This document shows, in pieces, positions 26,281 through 38,000 of a DNA stretch of 48,339 nt. A program made the translations under genes and the position numbers. This DNA comes from Candidatus Omnitrophota bacterium (lineage in GTDB: Bacteria > Omnitrophota > Gorgyraeia > Zapsychrales > Zapsychraceae): NCBI GenBank assembly GCA_023247445.1, contig JAHFGL010000014.1:1-48339 (forward strand), given 5' to 3'. Each line of letters opens with the position of its first letter. Positions within the stretch are counted from its first letter, which is position 1. The notes under the pieces were generated by a model, which had not been told where the DNA came from, ran no database searches, and worked only from the letters and a program-made list of their open reading frames with translations.

Positions 26281-28440
26281 TTACTTTAACTCATCTAATA
26301 ATTTTTTCAAGTCATTTAATTGCGTGACAGGCAATTTACAGACATGATTTTGACAAACATACGCTGTAGCACTGCCTGATATCGGAACTTGCGCTTTAAC
26401 AAAGGGACTGATCAAAATAACAGGATCTATTTTTGTTTTGTCTAGGGATGTATGCAGAATAAGAACCTTATTTGGGATAAAGCGATCATATATCAACTCA
26501 ACCATATTTTGTATGGTTGGATCTTCTTTCGTTCCAGCCAGCACAATTTCAGTTGATGGACCTAAAGCAAAGTCAAAAGCAATAAGCATTTGGGCATACG
26601 CACTGGGATGCTGGCCTACTTCGTTTGCAAAGAATTTAAAAAGTTGCTGCAAATTTGCTTCCCCTTCTTTTTCTAATGTAATGTGAAAAAGTCTTACCAA
26701 ATTTAAAGCGGCGATCGAATTGGCAGAAGGAATGGCGCCATCATAAATTTCTTTTTGTTTAAATAAAAGCTCTTCCCCATCATGAGCGGTCATATAAAAA
26801 CCACCGGAGTGTTTATCCCAAAAAAGCGCCGTCATCTTTTTAGTTAAATCTTGGGCTAACTGTAGATATTGAACATCAAAAGTAGCTTCGTAAAGATTAA
26901 GTAGGCCGTGCACAAAGAAAGCATAATCGTTGACGGTCGCGGGAATTGCTGATTCTCCATCACGATAACGATGCAATAACCGACCATCTTTTGTCATCAA
27001 CTTTTTAAGAATAAATTGTGTCGCTCTTGTGGCGGCTTCTTTATATTTTGGTTCGTGCAAAACACTAGATCCAAAAGCTAAACTTGCGATCATCAAGCCA
27101 TTCCAATCAACCAAAATTTTGTCATCAAGATGCGGCCGCGGTCGATATCCGCGCCGTTTAAACAACTTTTCCTTTGATTTCTGAATAATTGCATTAATTT
27201 CTTCAGGCGATTTCTTAAACTGCTCTGCCGTTTCTTCCAAGGTATGTTCCACATAGATAATATTCTTTGCTATAAATTCACCGTGAGGATCAACTTTGGC
27301 GTTGCCATTTTCTTTAATTCCAAAATGATAGTTAAAGACGGCTGAATCTTGGCCTAGCAAATCCTTGATTTCATCATATTTCCAAACATAGAAAGCCCCT
27401 TCTTTTTTCTCTAAATGCTTTTTTGCCTGGGGGTTGTCTTCCTTATATTCTTCCGGATCGAAACTATCCGCATCTTCCGCGCAATAGAAACCACCTTCGG
27501 GGAATTGCATATCACGCAAAACATAATCAAAGATTGCTCGAGCAATCTCTGCATAATATTCTTTTTTAGTGATCTGATAGGCTTCCAAATAAGTTGTCGC
27601 TAAAATCGCCTGGTCATAAAGCATTTTCTCAAAATGCGGGACTTGCCAATATTGATCAGTTGAATAACGGTGAAATCCGCCGCCAAGATGATCATACATC
27701 CCACCTTGTGCCATTTTTGTTAAAGTAAATTCTACCATTTCAAGTGCCTTGGAATCACTAAACCGTTTCCAATAACGTAATAGCAAAGATAAATTATGAC
27801 TCGTTGGAAATTTAGGTGAAGAACCGAATCCACCATACAGGCGATCATACATCTGCCCATATTCATCAAAAGCTCGTGTCAAAATATTTTTAGTTAATTG
27901 ATCCGCTTTCCCTTGTGACGACTCCTTTGACTGCAGAAGTTCTGTCAACGAAACGCTCGACTCAATAACTTTTGCTTGATTCGTCTGCCACATCTTATGA
28001 ATTGAATTCATAAGATCCACAAGTCCTGGCGATCCCCATTTGGCATATGGCGGGAAATACGTCCCCCCATAAAATGGTTTTTTATCCGCGGTTATAAAAG
28101 CGGTGAGCGGCCATCCACCTTGGCCCGTCATCGCGGTAACCGCAGACATATACACGTGATCAATATCAGGACGTTCCTCGCGATCAACTTTGATCGGAAT
28201 AAAATATTCATTAATAATTTTCGCAATAGTTGGATCTTCGAATGATTCGCGTTCCATCACATGACACCAATGGCAGGTGGAATAACCAATCGAAAGAAAA
28301 ATCGGTTTATTTTCTTTCTTGGCCTTGGCAAAGGCCTCTTCTCCCCACGGAAACCAGTCCACAGGATTATGGGCATGTTGCAAAAGATATGGGCTCTTTT
28401 CGTGAATCAGTCGATTATTAAAAGTCGCTTCTTTTGTCAT
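26281..28440 (-). CDS. DUF255 thioredoxin-domain protein (YyaL/SPATA20 family)
   Basis: The N-terminal thioredoxin-like domain has [16 protein letters not shown] and [19 protein letters not shown], with Cys56 and Cys59, then [16 protein letters not shown] long alpha/alpha six-hairpin region follows ([34 protein letters not shown]), as in cellulase or epimerase-like barrels. The 719-residue length is normal. The family is widespread; its biochemical role is not settled. No signal peptide is seen. It lies between the AsmA-like gene and the giant surface operon with gaps of about 50 bases, so it may be read with either. Confidence 0.95.
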   Translation of the reverse strand: MTKEATFNNRLIHEKSPYLLQHAHNPVDWFPWGEEAFAKAKKENKPIFLSIGYSTCHWCHVMERESFEDPTIAKIINEYFIPIKVDREERPDIDHVYMSAVTAMTGQGGWPLTAFITADKKPFYGGTYFPPYAKWGSPGLVDLMNSIHKMWQTNQAKVIESSVSLTELLQSKESSQGKADQLTKNILTRAFDEYGQMYDRLYGGFGSSPKFPTSHNLSLLLRYWKRFSDSKALEMVEFTLTKMAQGGMYDHLGGGFHRYSTDQYWQVPHFEKMLYDQAILATTYLEAYQITKKEYYAEIARAIFDYVLRDMQFPEGGFYCAEDADSFDPEEYKEDNPQAKKHLEKKEGAFYVWKYDEIKDLLGQDSAVFNYHFGIKENGNAKVDPHGEFIAKNIIYVEHTLEETAEQFKKSPEEINAIIQKSKEKLFKRRGYRPRPHLDDKILVDWNGLMIASLAFGSSVLHEPKYKEAATRATQFILKKLMTKDGRLLHRYRDGESAIPATVNDYAFFVHGLLNLYEATFDVQYLQLAQDLTKKMTALFWDKHSGGFYMTAHDGEELLFKQKEIYDGAIPSANSIAALNLVRLFHITLEKEGEANLQQLFKFFANEVGQHPSAYAQMLIAFDFALGPSTEIVLAGTKEDPTIQNMVELIYDRFIPNKVLILHTSLDKTKIDPVILISPFVKAQVPISGSATAYVCQNHVCKLPVTQLNDLKKLLDELK

Positions 28441-28495
28441 GATAAATTCTTTTGAAAAATAAGATTTAGCTTAAATGATGGGTAATGGAAAGGCT

Positions 28496-28843
28496 TCACT
28501 TAATTTTTAAGGTTGCTTGACCGCGGCCTACGTTGCTGCAGATAGCTTCGACACGAATCGAATCACCGACCTTAGCGACCATTGGTACATCTTTTATAAA
28601 TTGCGATGGGGATGGTTGAGAGACTTCCCACAATACTATAGGTTTCTCGCTATTTTTGGTAATGATAACTCGTCGGATATAATGATCACGATTATTACTG
28701 GTTACATGCCGCATTTCAATATGTAACATTTGGGAGGTCTTATTATATTCTAATTTGATATCGGTTGGTGGCTTGGCCGAAACAAGGGGTGCTAATTGAA
28801 GAAAGAATCCACAAATAAGAATTCGAATAAGAATCTGACGCAT
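28496..28843 (-). CDS. Small secreted protein, desulfoferrodoxin-like beta domain (function unknown)
   Basis: A signal peptide (MRQILIRILICGFFLQ) is followed by about 90 residues beginning PPTDIKLEYNKTSQML. The segment RHVTSNNRDHYIRRVII resembles the HP..xHYIxWIE iron-ligand strand of superoxide reductase. GDSIRVEAICSNVG sits where the Cys-x-x-His ligand pair would be, but no histidine follows the cysteine. The iron site is therefore incomplete and enzyme activity is doubtful. This relation is my reading by eye. It begins one base after the giant coiled-coil gene stops and is likely the last gene of that operon, so it may be a periplasmic partner of it. Confidence 0.7.
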   Translation of the reverse strand: MRQILIRILICGFFLQLAPLVSAKPPTDIKLEYNKTSQMLHIEMRHVTSNNRDHYIRRVIITKNSEKPIVLWEVSQPSPSQFIKDVPMVAKVGDSIRVEAICSNVGRGQATLKIK

Positions 28844-28844
28844 T

Positions 28845-31800
28845 TTATAACCTCTGTTCGATTGAATCTAGAGCTGATCGAATCGCATCGCTACGATTTT
28901 TTGCCGCTGGGACAGGTTCACGAAGTGTTCTTGATTGGTCTTGATTATGACTCTTTTTCTCAATTTCTTCAAGATAACTTTGCGTCTTCAAATACGATGG
29001 TCGCATCTGATTAATTTCTAAGAATATTTTCCTGGCCTCTTCATTTAACCCTGTTTTATACAATTCAATAGCCTTTTTATATAACTGGGCTAAGTTTTCA
29101 TCAAACTCTTTACGGATTCTTTCACGTTCTTGTTTTAATTGTTCCTGTCGCTCTTTAACCAAACGTTCAATTTCTTTTTGTTTTTCCTTTTCCAGATTGT
29201 CTCTATCTTGATTCACCGACGCTTGTTTTGATATTTTCTTTTGAGGCGCTTCGGGGGTTTCTACCGTTGGTTCTTCGTTCGAAGAAGTTTCTTTGATCTT
29301 CTTTGCTTCAATAGCTTTTTCGCGATTTAGCTTAGCTTCCTCAATTTGTTTTTGGCGGGCTAAACTCTCTTCATCTTTTAACTTTTGTTTAGCAATGCGA
29401 TCATCTTCCTTTTTCTTCTCGGCAAACAAACGTTCCTCATCCATTCTAATCTTTTTCTCAAGTTGTTTTAATTCAAACTGCTTCTTATCTTCCTCTTGTT
29501 TTTTCTGACGAGATAATCCTTCTTCTCTTTTCTTGGCTATTTGCTGACGCATCTTTTCTTCTTTATCCATCTGACCTTCGATTGCTCCACGATCTTTCTG
29601 AAGCCTTGCCCTTACTTTACTAACATAATCGCTCGGCAACTGAGATTGAGTCGTTAATAAGCTCTCTAATTTATTAAACTTTTCCTTCGCTGACTCAGTA
29701 TTTTTATCCCTATATAATTCTAAGGCTTCTTGATAAACCTTTTCTACCTCATTACGCATTCTTTTAACTTCTTCCTCACGTCTGGCCTCTTCTTCCTTCG
29801 CTCGCGCTTGTTTAATGCGCTCTTCCTCTAGTTTTTGTTTTTTCACTTCTGCATCTTGCTTCTTCTGCTGCCCATCACGCTGTTTAAAAGCGCTGTCACT
29901 TTCTTGCTCTTTCTTCTGCTGATTTTCTGATATTTCTTGAAATGTCTCTTTGGTTAAGGCCTTGTCTTTCGCCGCAGCTTCTTTCTCTTCTTCTTTTGCT
30001 TGTTGGACAGCTTTTTTTGCGGCTTCTTCGGCTTTTTGAGCTTCATTCTTTTCTTGCAGTTTTTTATTCTTTGCATCTACAATCGCTTTTTGCTTCTCCT
30101 CTTCTTCTTTACGTTTGAGCTCTTTAAATTCTTCTTGTTGTTTACGAATTTTCTCTTGTTCTTCTTCCTTTATTTTCCTAGCTTCTTGTTCTTCTTTAAG
30201 AAGCCGATTTTTTTCTTCTAATTCGGCTAATTTTTTCTTCTGTTGCTGCGATTCAATCTCCTCACTAAGACGATTGCGCTCAATGGCCACTAAATAAGCT
30301 TTGGCTGACCCGTATCCTGGCGATAACCCCTCCACCATTGAAAACTTAGCTTTGGCCGCATTAAAACGTTTGTCACGATAAAGCGCGAGTGCTTCTTGAT
30401 AAATTCCCCCGACATCCTTACTCCACTTTTGGCCCTGTTGCTGCTTTTTTTGTCGAAGAGCTTGATCGATTCCTTTTTCTTCCCTTTTAAACTTCCGTTC
30501 TTGCGCTTTTCGTTCTTTAATTTTCTTCTTTTCCAATGCATCTAAATCTTTTTGGGCATGCTCGCGATCTATATCCGCCTTAGCTTTGCCATATTCATAT
30601 TGTCCTAATAATCTTTCTTGCGGAGAGAGATCTTCTTCTACTATATTTTCTATAGCTTTAACCACAGGTTTATTTTCCAACTGTTTTTTCTTATTTAAAC
30701 GCTCTTGCCTTTCTTCTTCTTTCTTCTGGACAAGTTCTTCTTCCTTACGATTACGTTCTTCTAATTCTTTTTGACGCTTTTCTTCTTGAGCTTTGAGCTC
30801 TTGTTCTTTCGCTATCTTAGCTTCTTCACGCAATCTAGTTTCTTCTTGTCGTTTTTCTTCTATACGTTTCTTTTCATCATCAACTTGCTGCGCAAGCATT
30901 TCAGTCCGCGCCTTATTAGCCAAAACTTCTTTTTGTAACTGATCTAATCTTTCATCTTCTTTTTCATGTTTCCTTTTAATCTGTTCTTTTTCTTGTAATT
31001 CTTTCTGCCTGGCTAATTCTTCTTGTTCTTTCGCGGCTTCTTCTTCCCGATGTTTTTTCTCTTCATCTAATTGTTTCTGTTTTGCCTGAGCAATTTTTCG
31101 TTCTTCTTCACTTTTCTTTGCCAACTCTTCTTCTTTCTGTTGACGAACGAGATCCTCTTGTCTTTGCTGCTCTTCTTTTCTGGCCAATTCTTCTTGTTGT
31201 TTCTTAAATTCTTTTTCCTGCGCTAACTTAGCTCTGGCATTTTTCTGTCTTTGCTCATCTGCCCTTCGACGATCCTGACGACCACGCGCCATAGCCGCCT
31301 CTTTATCATCGATACTCTGTCTAAACTCTTTATAACGTTCGCCTTCTAAATTCTTCAGCTGCTCTTCTTTCGCTTTTAAGAGAGCGACTTGTTCTTCTTC
31401 TTGAACTTGCCAGGCTGATTTTACTTTTTGATCCTTCTTTATTGAAGGCGGATGATAAATTGGCTCAACTTTTTTTGCCGGATGTTGTTTAGCAAGAATT
31501 CGATCAATGCGTTTTAAATATGATTCCACTGATTTATAACACGGGGTAATGTGATTAACTTCGGCAAACTTAGCTCGCGCCTCAACGAATCTGTTTTGCT
31601 TATATAATACGATCGCCTCATTGAAACTAGTTTCTGCCTCTTTACAAATGGGATTATCATATTCAATGTAAGGTCGGGCTTTATGTTCATGCCCAACCAT
31701 CGCTTTTTCTTCCTTTGTCGCTCGAGCAGAAACTAAAACACCTTGCTCCTGCGCCAGAGAAATATCCTCGTCAATATGGCCTAAATATTTAGATGTATCT

Positions 31801-34800
31801 TTATAATTAGGCAAAAAGGCTTCGACATTTATAAATCGCATCTTGGCTTCGATAAAATCTTTCGCCTTGTAAGCTTCTAGCGCACGCTTATATTGATTCT
31901 CAGTTGCCTCTAATAATCGTTTTTGTCTTTCTTCAATAGCCTTTTTAACAACCGCATCTTCATGATTTACTGGAGGTAATTCTTGAGGTTTTATAGTAAC
32001 GGGAGCAACTTCTTTCTGTTTACGAAGTTCTTGTTTAGGCAGCTTTTGTTTGGGTAGCTCTTGTTTGGCTATCCGCGCTAAGAAATCATCCGTTGATTTA
32101 TAATCGGGAACTAAAGCCTTTACCTCCTCGAACTTTTTCTTAGCTTCCTCAAACAATTTCTCCTTATATAAGCTGGTCGCATCCTGATAAATATTTTGTA
32201 CCCTTTCCCTTAATTCTTGCGCTTCTCGTTTATCCGCTATTTCTTTTTGTTTTTTAATTTGTTCCGCTGCATTCGCCTTTCTTCTCAACTCCTCCTGCGC
32301 CTGTTTTTCTTCTTGCGCTTTTTGTTTGGCGATTTGTTCTTCGGATTGCTTACGCGCTGATTTTTCTATTTCCTTTTGCTGGCGATATTCTCGGCTAAGG
32401 ACATCTTGACCATTCTCATCTAATTTATCTTGCTTAATTTCTTTTAAAAAGGCTTCTTGTTGCTTTTTAGCCAAATTTTGTTCATTGACTTCTAATTCCT
32501 TAGCGATTTTGGATAAATAATCATTAGTTATTTTATAATTTGGTGAAAGGGCATCAAGTTCTTTAAATTTATCATTAGCTTCTTTTAGTTCTTTCTTTTT
32601 ATAAAGATGCACCGCCTGTTCATATAAATCCTGATACTGTCGATTGAGACGTTCTTGTTTTTCTCGTTGGGCTGATTTTTGTTGCTGCGCTTTCTTTTCT
32701 TCTAGTTCGATCTGACGTTTCTTGGCGGCATCGCGTTCTTTCGCTAACTGTTCCACCTTTAACTTTTCAAGACGTTCTTTTTCTTCTTTTTGATTCGTTA
32801 ATCGCTCTTGTCCTTCGCGTTTAGAACGTTCCTTTCCTTCCGCTTCTTTCTTTATTCGCGCTTTTTCTTCTTCCTTAACTTTTGCTACTTTCTCTTGTTC
32901 TAATTTATAGGCTTGGGCTTTCTTTTCTTCTTCCGCACGTTGCTTTTGTAGCACGGCTTCTTTTTGACGCTCCTTAGCCAGGCGTTCTTCTTGCTCTTGT
33001 TTCTTTAGACGCTCTTTCTCTTCAATTTCTTTTTGCTTCTTAAGGCTAGCTTCTTCGGCTATTTTGGCTAAACGTTTTTCTTCTATTTTCTTTAGGCGCT
33101 CCTTCTCTTGAGCTTCCTTTTGTTTTTCAATACGTTGTTCTTCACGCTCTTTAGCCAATTTCTCAGCTTCTAATTTCTTCAAACGTTCACGTTCCTCATC
33201 TTCCTTCTTTTTTGCTAAAGCCTTTTGCTTCTCTTCTTCGACACGTTTTTTCTCTGCCTCAATATCAGCATCAACATGAGATAAGTAGGATGCCGTGGAT
33301 TTAAAATTAGGCATTGCCTTCTCCACTTTTTGGAACTTAACCTTCGCTTCCTCAAACTTCTTTTCTTTATACAACTTCAAGGCATCCTGATAAGAAGCCT
33401 CACTTTGCTTGACCAACTGCTCTTGCGCTTGCTTTTCTTCCATTTCTTTTTGGCGAACGGCTTCTTCTTGACGCTTCTGAATCGATTTTTGCTTTTCTTC
33501 CAACAAACGCTTTTCTTCAGTCGCAATATCAAGGTCAATGCGAGATAAATATTGCACTACTGATTTGTATCCAATATATTTTTGCTGAAGGTGTTCAAAC
33601 TTTACTTTTGCTTGTTTAAATTGTTGTTTGTTATATAGATCCACGGCTTCTCGATAAGAGCCCTCGGCTTCTGCCAAAAGTTTTTCCTGCTGCTGCTTTT
33701 CATCGAGTTCACGTTTTTTCTTATCGTCCTCTTCTTTCTTTTTCTGCACTAAACGCTCTTCTTCTTTTTTTCGCTCCATTACTTTCTTTGTTTCTTCTGC
33801 TAAACGTTTCTCTTCTTGCGCAACATCTTCTTCAATCTTCGCTAAATATTTAACCGTCGATTCATAGTTAGGATAAAGTTGTTGAACCTCGTCAAATTTT
33901 TCCTTAGCCTTGATAAAAAGTCGCTTATCATAAAGAGATACAGCTGATCGATAAATAAAATCTGCCTCTTCCTTTAATTTCTTTAATTTTTCTGCTGTCT
34001 CAAGTTCTTTTTGTTTTCTTAGTTTTTCGTCTTCTATTTTCTGAGCAGCCGTTCGCGCATCTTGTTCTTTTTTAAAGATTCTATCTTTCTCTTCATTCTT
34101 AATTTGTTCTTGATCTTTCACCGTCTTTTCAATATGACCCAAGTAAGTAGCTGTCTCTTTATAACTGGGGACCGTCCATTCGACTTCTTTAAATTTCTTT
34201 TGCGCTTCTTTATAAAGACCCAATTTGTAATAAGCGATCGCTTCTTGATAAACAGATTCTGCCTGTTCTTCTTGTTTTCGTTGACGTTCCTGTTCTTTAA
34301 GATCCAGCGCCGCTTTCCACTGGTCTTTTTCTTTTCGGCTAGCGACCGTTTCTTCTTTTAATTTCTCAGCAATAATATTTTTCTGTTCCCGTGCAACCTC
34401 TTGGTCAATAAGCATTAAATAGCTTCGTGTGGCTTTGTGATCAGGAAACATCTCATCAACCTTCTCAAATTCTTCTTTGGCCGACAAATATTTCTTCTGT
34501 TTAAACAATGAAACAGCCACTTGATATGATTTTTCAACATCACCAGCGCTATATCCACGTTCGACTTCGAGCCGTCGTATTTTTCTTTCTTCTTCACGTT
34601 TAAAAGCATCGTCTTGTTTCTTGCCCTTCTTTACATTTTCACTAATATAATCTTTCATCTCTGGATTTTCAGTAATCTCAATAGCCTTTTTCCATAACGC
34701 TTGGGCTTCTTCAAATTTGCCTTCCTCCATAAGACGCACGGCTTTCTCATAATATTCACGCGCCTTTTCTTCACGTTGTTGATTGCGTCGCAACTTCGCC

Positions 34801-35063
34801 TGATCTTTTAATTTATCATCAACCGTTTCGATTTTCTTTTTGGATTCTTTGATAAGATCACGTAAGTTAAGAACATAACCTTCTTCGGTTTGTTTTTCAC
34901 GAATGGAAGGTGGTATATTCTCCGTGGAGGGTTGAGCAAAAACAGGGGCAACACCCAAGATGGAAATAATGAGAATTGTAGAGAGTCGCGTAAAGTGGGG
35001 GTTATATTTCATTAATACTAAAAAGTATTTATATATAGGATTTCTGTATTTTTGTTGGTTCAT
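28845..35063 (-). CDS. Giant secreted coiled-coil protein with 13 TPR-like modules
   Basis: The 2072-residue protein has a hydrophobic export segment (TILIISILGVAPVFAQ, about residues 28-43). The rest alternates Lys/Glu/Gln-rich helix with modules of about 50 residues of the form YxxAvxLYkxkkFeeAkxkF, xvexxxPxYksTxxYLxxI. I count 13 modules, centred near 34720, 34530, 34220, 33930, 33620, 33380, 32600, 32160, 31860, 31580, 30370, 29700 and 29050. The modules are TPR-like helix pairs; the coils between the later ones reach about 260-400 residues. The ATG overlaps the barrel gene stop by 4 bases; an internal ATG at 35012 would give a cleaner signal peptide. Likely a long periplasmic scaffold or tether. 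No named family is recognised. Confidence 0.85.
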   Translation of the reverse strand: MNQQKYRNPIYKYFLVLMKYNPHFTRLSTILIISILGVAPVFAQPSTENIPPSIREKQTEEGYVLNLRDLIKESKKKIETVDDKLKDQAKLRRNQQREEKAREYYEKAVRLMEEGKFEEAQALWKKAIEITENPEMKDYISENVKKGKKQDDAFKREEERKIRRLEVERGYSAGDVEKSYQVAVSLFKQKKYLSAKEEFEKVDEMFPDHKATRSYLMLIDQEVAREQKNIIAEKLKEETVASRKEKDQWKAALDLKEQERQRKQEEQAESVYQEAIAYYKLGLYKEAQKKFKEVEWTVPSYKETATYLGHIEKTVKDQEQIKNEEKDRIFKKEQDARTAAQKIEDEKLRKQKELETAEKLKKLKEEADFIYRSAVSLYDKRLFIKAKEKFDEVQQLYPNYESTVKYLAKIEEDVAQEEKRLAEETKKVMERKKEEERLVQKKKEEDDKKKRELDEKQQQEKLLAEAEGSYREAVDLYNKQQFKQAKVKFEHLQQKYIGYKSVVQYLSRIDLDIATEEKRLLEEKQKSIQKRQEEAVRQKEMEEKQAQEQLVKQSEASYQDALKLYKEKKFEEAKVKFQKVEKAMPNFKSTASYLSHVDADIEAEKKRVEEEKQKALAKKKEDEERERLKKLEAEKLAKEREEQRIEKQKEAQEKERLKKIEEKRLAKIAEEASLKKQKEIEEKERLKKQEQEERLAKERQKEAVLQKQRAEEEKKAQAYKLEQEKVAKVKEEEKARIKKEAEGKERSKREGQERLTNQKEEKERLEKLKVEQLAKERDAAKKRQIELEEKKAQQQKSAQREKQERLNRQYQDLYEQAVHLYKKKELKEANDKFKELDALSPNYKITNDYLSKIAKELEVNEQNLAKKQQEAFLKEIKQDKLDENGQDVLSREYRQQKEIEKSARKQSEEQIAKQKAQEEKQAQEELRRKANAAEQIKKQKEIADKREAQELRERVQNIYQDATSLYKEKLFEEAKKKFEEVKALVPDYKSTDDFLARIAKQELPKQKLPKQELRKQKEVAPVTIKPQELPPVNHEDAVVKKAIEERQKRLLEATENQYKRALEAYKAKDFIEAKMRFINVEAFLPNYKDTSKYLGHIDEDISLAQEQGVLVSARATKEEKAMVGHEHKARPYIEYDNPICKEAETSFNEAIVLYKQNRFVEARAKFAEVNHITPCYKSVESYLKRIDRILAKQHPAKKVEPIYHPPSIKKDQKVKSAWQVQEEEQVALLKAKEEQLKNLEGERYKEFRQSIDDKEAAMARGRQDRRRADEQRQKNARAKLAQEKEFKKQQEELARKEEQQRQEDLVRQQKEEELAKKSEEERKIAQAKQKQLDEEKKHREEEAAKEQEELARQKELQEKEQIKRKHEKEDERLDQLQKEVLANKARTEMLAQQVDDEKKRIEEKRQEETRLREEAKIAKEQELKAQEEKRQKELEERNRKEEELVQKKEEERQERLNKKKQLENKPVVKAIENIVEEDLSPQERLLGQYEYGKAKADIDREHAQKDLDALEKKKIKERKAQERKFKREEKGIDQALRQKKQQQGQKWSKDVGGIYQEALALYRDKRFNAAKAKFSMVEGLSPGYGSAKAYLVAIERNRLSEEIESQQQKKKLAELEEKNRLLKEEQEARKIKEEEQEKIRKQQEEFKELKRKEEEEKQKAIVDAKNKKLQEKNEAQKAEEAAKKAVQQAKEEEKEAAAKDKALTKETFQEISENQQKKEQESDSAFKQRDGQQKKQDAEVKKQKLEEERIKQARAKEEEARREEEVKRMRNEVEKVYQEALELYRDKNTESAKEKFNKLESLLTTQSQLPSDYVSKVRARLQKDRGAIEGQMDKEEKMRQQIAKKREEGLSRQKKQEEDKKQFELKQLEKKIRMDEERLFAEKKKEDDRIAKQKLKDEESLARQKQIEEAKLNREKAIEAKKIKETSSNEEPTVETPEAPQKKISKQASVNQDRDNLEKEKQKEIERLVKERQEQLKQERERIRKEFDENLAQLYKKAIELYKTGLNEEARKIFLEINQMRPSYLKTQSYLEEIEKKSHNQDQSRTLREPVPAAKNRSDAIRSALDSIEQRL

Positions 35064-38000
35064 TCTAACATACCAAAATGTAGTTCTTCTAGAATTTTCT
35101 CTAAAATTTTCTTCGCTTTTTCATACTGACCATTCTTGATATATTGATCGGCCATCGTCTTCATATCTTTCAAATTCTTTTCTGTGTTGATACGGCCGCG
35201 AATATATTCTGAGGCTTCATCAAGCATCATTTGTCCCGCTACCAAAATATCTTTATAGATCTGTCTTGACTCTTCCAGATCACCGCGCTCATTAGCCTTC
35301 TTAGCCAGGAAGAAATATTGATTTAATTCTTGTAAGACAGCACTATTTTCATGCGAAATCTCATCTTGGATAATGGCCCAGGCCCAATGATTAATTTTTT
35401 CTTCCAACCATTTTGCTTTGGCGCGTTCAATTTCTTCCGGCGTCTGATCATAAAATTTACCCGTCAAGCGGACAAATGGTCCTTGCGCGGTGTACGACAA
35501 TGCGGTTAAATCATCGTTAAAGTCGGTAAAGTTGTACCCAACGCCTAATTGCGCATGTTCGCCCAATCGTCGTGCAGCCTCAATCAAGAATCCACGTTTA
35601 CTATCTTTAGCTTCCTCTTGCGTTAAGATACGGAATTCTCCGCCGACTAACCAATCATTGTTGATCTTATAATTAAGACGATGAATCATCAGCCATGTAT
35701 GAGTTTGTGTAAAGTCAAAGCCGGTGACTTTTTCCTGCGTTGTACGATAGGCATACTTCTCCGCCAACTGCCATTTCTCGTCAATATCATAAATCGCTTC
35801 TCCCGCTAAGACCTGTGTAATTTCTTTTTCAATGTCAGCGCTGTCGATCTGACCATTAGGACCTTTGTTTTCCAAATAGGTGTAGCGAGCTAAAAGATTT
35901 AGGCGATCAAATTCGATCGGTCGATAAGCACCGCCAATCATCATCTCCTTATACGCCGCCTCAACGGTGCTCGTTGTTGTATTGACAGTGTTAGAAAATT
36001 CTAACTTGTTAAAGATCGTTAATTCTGGCGTTACCTTTCCTTCGGTGGCATTGGAGAAGACAAGTTGACGATGGTTTTGGTCACTGCTATCTAAACGAAT
36101 TTCCAATTTTGTTGAGCTCTTTAAAATCTGCTCGCCGGTCTCGGCATCCTTATTGACATATCCGATGGCAACCGATAACGCATTACGTGTGGTCGTGGTC
36201 GCATTTAAGTTTTGTACCTCACCGCGTGTAAGCGCCCCGCTTAAAGCCCATTTATCATTAATATCGCCCGTTAATCCAAATATGTTGGAGCGACTGATCT
36301 CTTGAGGATCTTGTGTATATTGTCGACTTAAAGATCCCTCGAGCTTGTGACCATCTTTCTCGCGAATCAAACTATAGGTACTGTCGGTTAATTGCTTGCC
36401 CTTATTTAAACCAAAGGTGCGTGTCGATGCCATTTCTAATTCATCACTCAAACGTTTCTTTGTGCCAAAGGTGTACGTGACATCTTTTCCATCAACGGAT
36501 GAATTAGTTACCGCAACCCTACTTTCGTTTTGTGTATCTTTATCAACCTGTGAAGTTCCGCCAAAGGCAAAGGTTGTTGATTTATTTGTTGGCGACATTT
36601 CTGAAACGCCCATTGAGGTTTGAATGCTGGTTTGATCATCCACTTTCGCGGAGGCGCCCACGGATGTGATGCTGCCAACTTGCCCGGCATTATCTCTGGT
36701 CACGGATTGTTCAGCACTGAGCGTTAAATCTTTGTTCATATTAGCTTCTACGCCGAGCGTCGTTGCCGTGCCGGATTGACCAATCGTCTCTTGGGCCTTG
36801 ATCGTTAAGTTCTCATCGGGTTTAGCAGTCAGGCCAAAGGTTGTTTGATCATTATTAGCGCCTTTTAATGTCTTCTGTTGAGCTAAGGAGATCGTCAATT
36901 TATCGCTGAGCTTGTAATCGGCACGTAGCGCCATCAAGTCTTCTTCTTTATTGGTCTCTGAATTGAATTGATCTTTCTTGTCGCTGACTTCTTGCTTACG
37001 ATATTCACCCGTTAAGGTCAAATCTCTTAACTGATGAACAATCTGCATTAATGTCGTTGCTGTTTTGGTGGCTCCAACTTGCGCCTGAGTTTGCAAATTA
37101 CCATTATCAAGAAGTGTCTGGACATCATAACGAACGGTCGCTCTAGTATCTTTGGTGACATCAAATGTCAATCCAAGACCTTTTAATTCTTTACCTTGCT
37201 GCGCGGTTGTTGAGCCAGTTGAGAAATCATTATCGATCCATTTGTAATACGCGGATGTTCCAAGTCGATTAAATAAGCTGGCATCGCCTTTGATACCATA
37301 GGCGCGACCTTGGGCATTATTGGCTGTCGACAACTGACTAAATGTCAAACCGCCGTCGGTTGAAACATATGTTCCTAAGGCCTCCGCGCTTGACTCGGCA
37401 TATTCGGTTGTGATTGTCGCAGGTCCCAGACGCAGCGTCAGATCCGTTCCCATTAATTCATAATTTTGGGAGGCCTGGCCTTCTCTGACAAATGTGCCGC
37501 CGACAATAACATTATTCGTAAGCGCTTGTTTAACACGGCCGCCAGTACTGCCTTCTTCCACTTCATCTCTGACATCATATTCGTAGTCGACAACCACATA
37601 CACGAGATTACCTCTTAAAAGTTCACTGGAGGTAATCGCATAAGACTCAACGATAAATGGTACTGGCCTCCAGAAGGTCATACGGCCATTAGCATTATCC
37701 ATTTCATAATCGGCGTTGAGTTTCATATCGCGCGATGAAATAACAAGGCCAGTGATTCGATCGCGAACCTCAATGCGGACCTTATCAGATCCTTCAATGA
37801 CATCTTTGTTCTTTAGATAGTACAACGAACCACCCGTGGCTAAGAATTCATTATGCGCCGACCGTTGTTTAGATCTGGCATTAAAGACAATCACTCTCGT
37901 GCGCGGATCGCCATACTGGGTCGTAGCGACACTTTGATAATCAATCTTGCCACCATAGAGTGTTCGTGAGAACTGCGCGAACTCGGTGTCAGTAAAGCTA

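Noticed and set aside
29293-34361. Several plus-strand Phe/Leu/Ser-rich frames
   Set aside because: They are the antisense of Lys/Glu codons in the giant coiled-coil gene and have no start signals.
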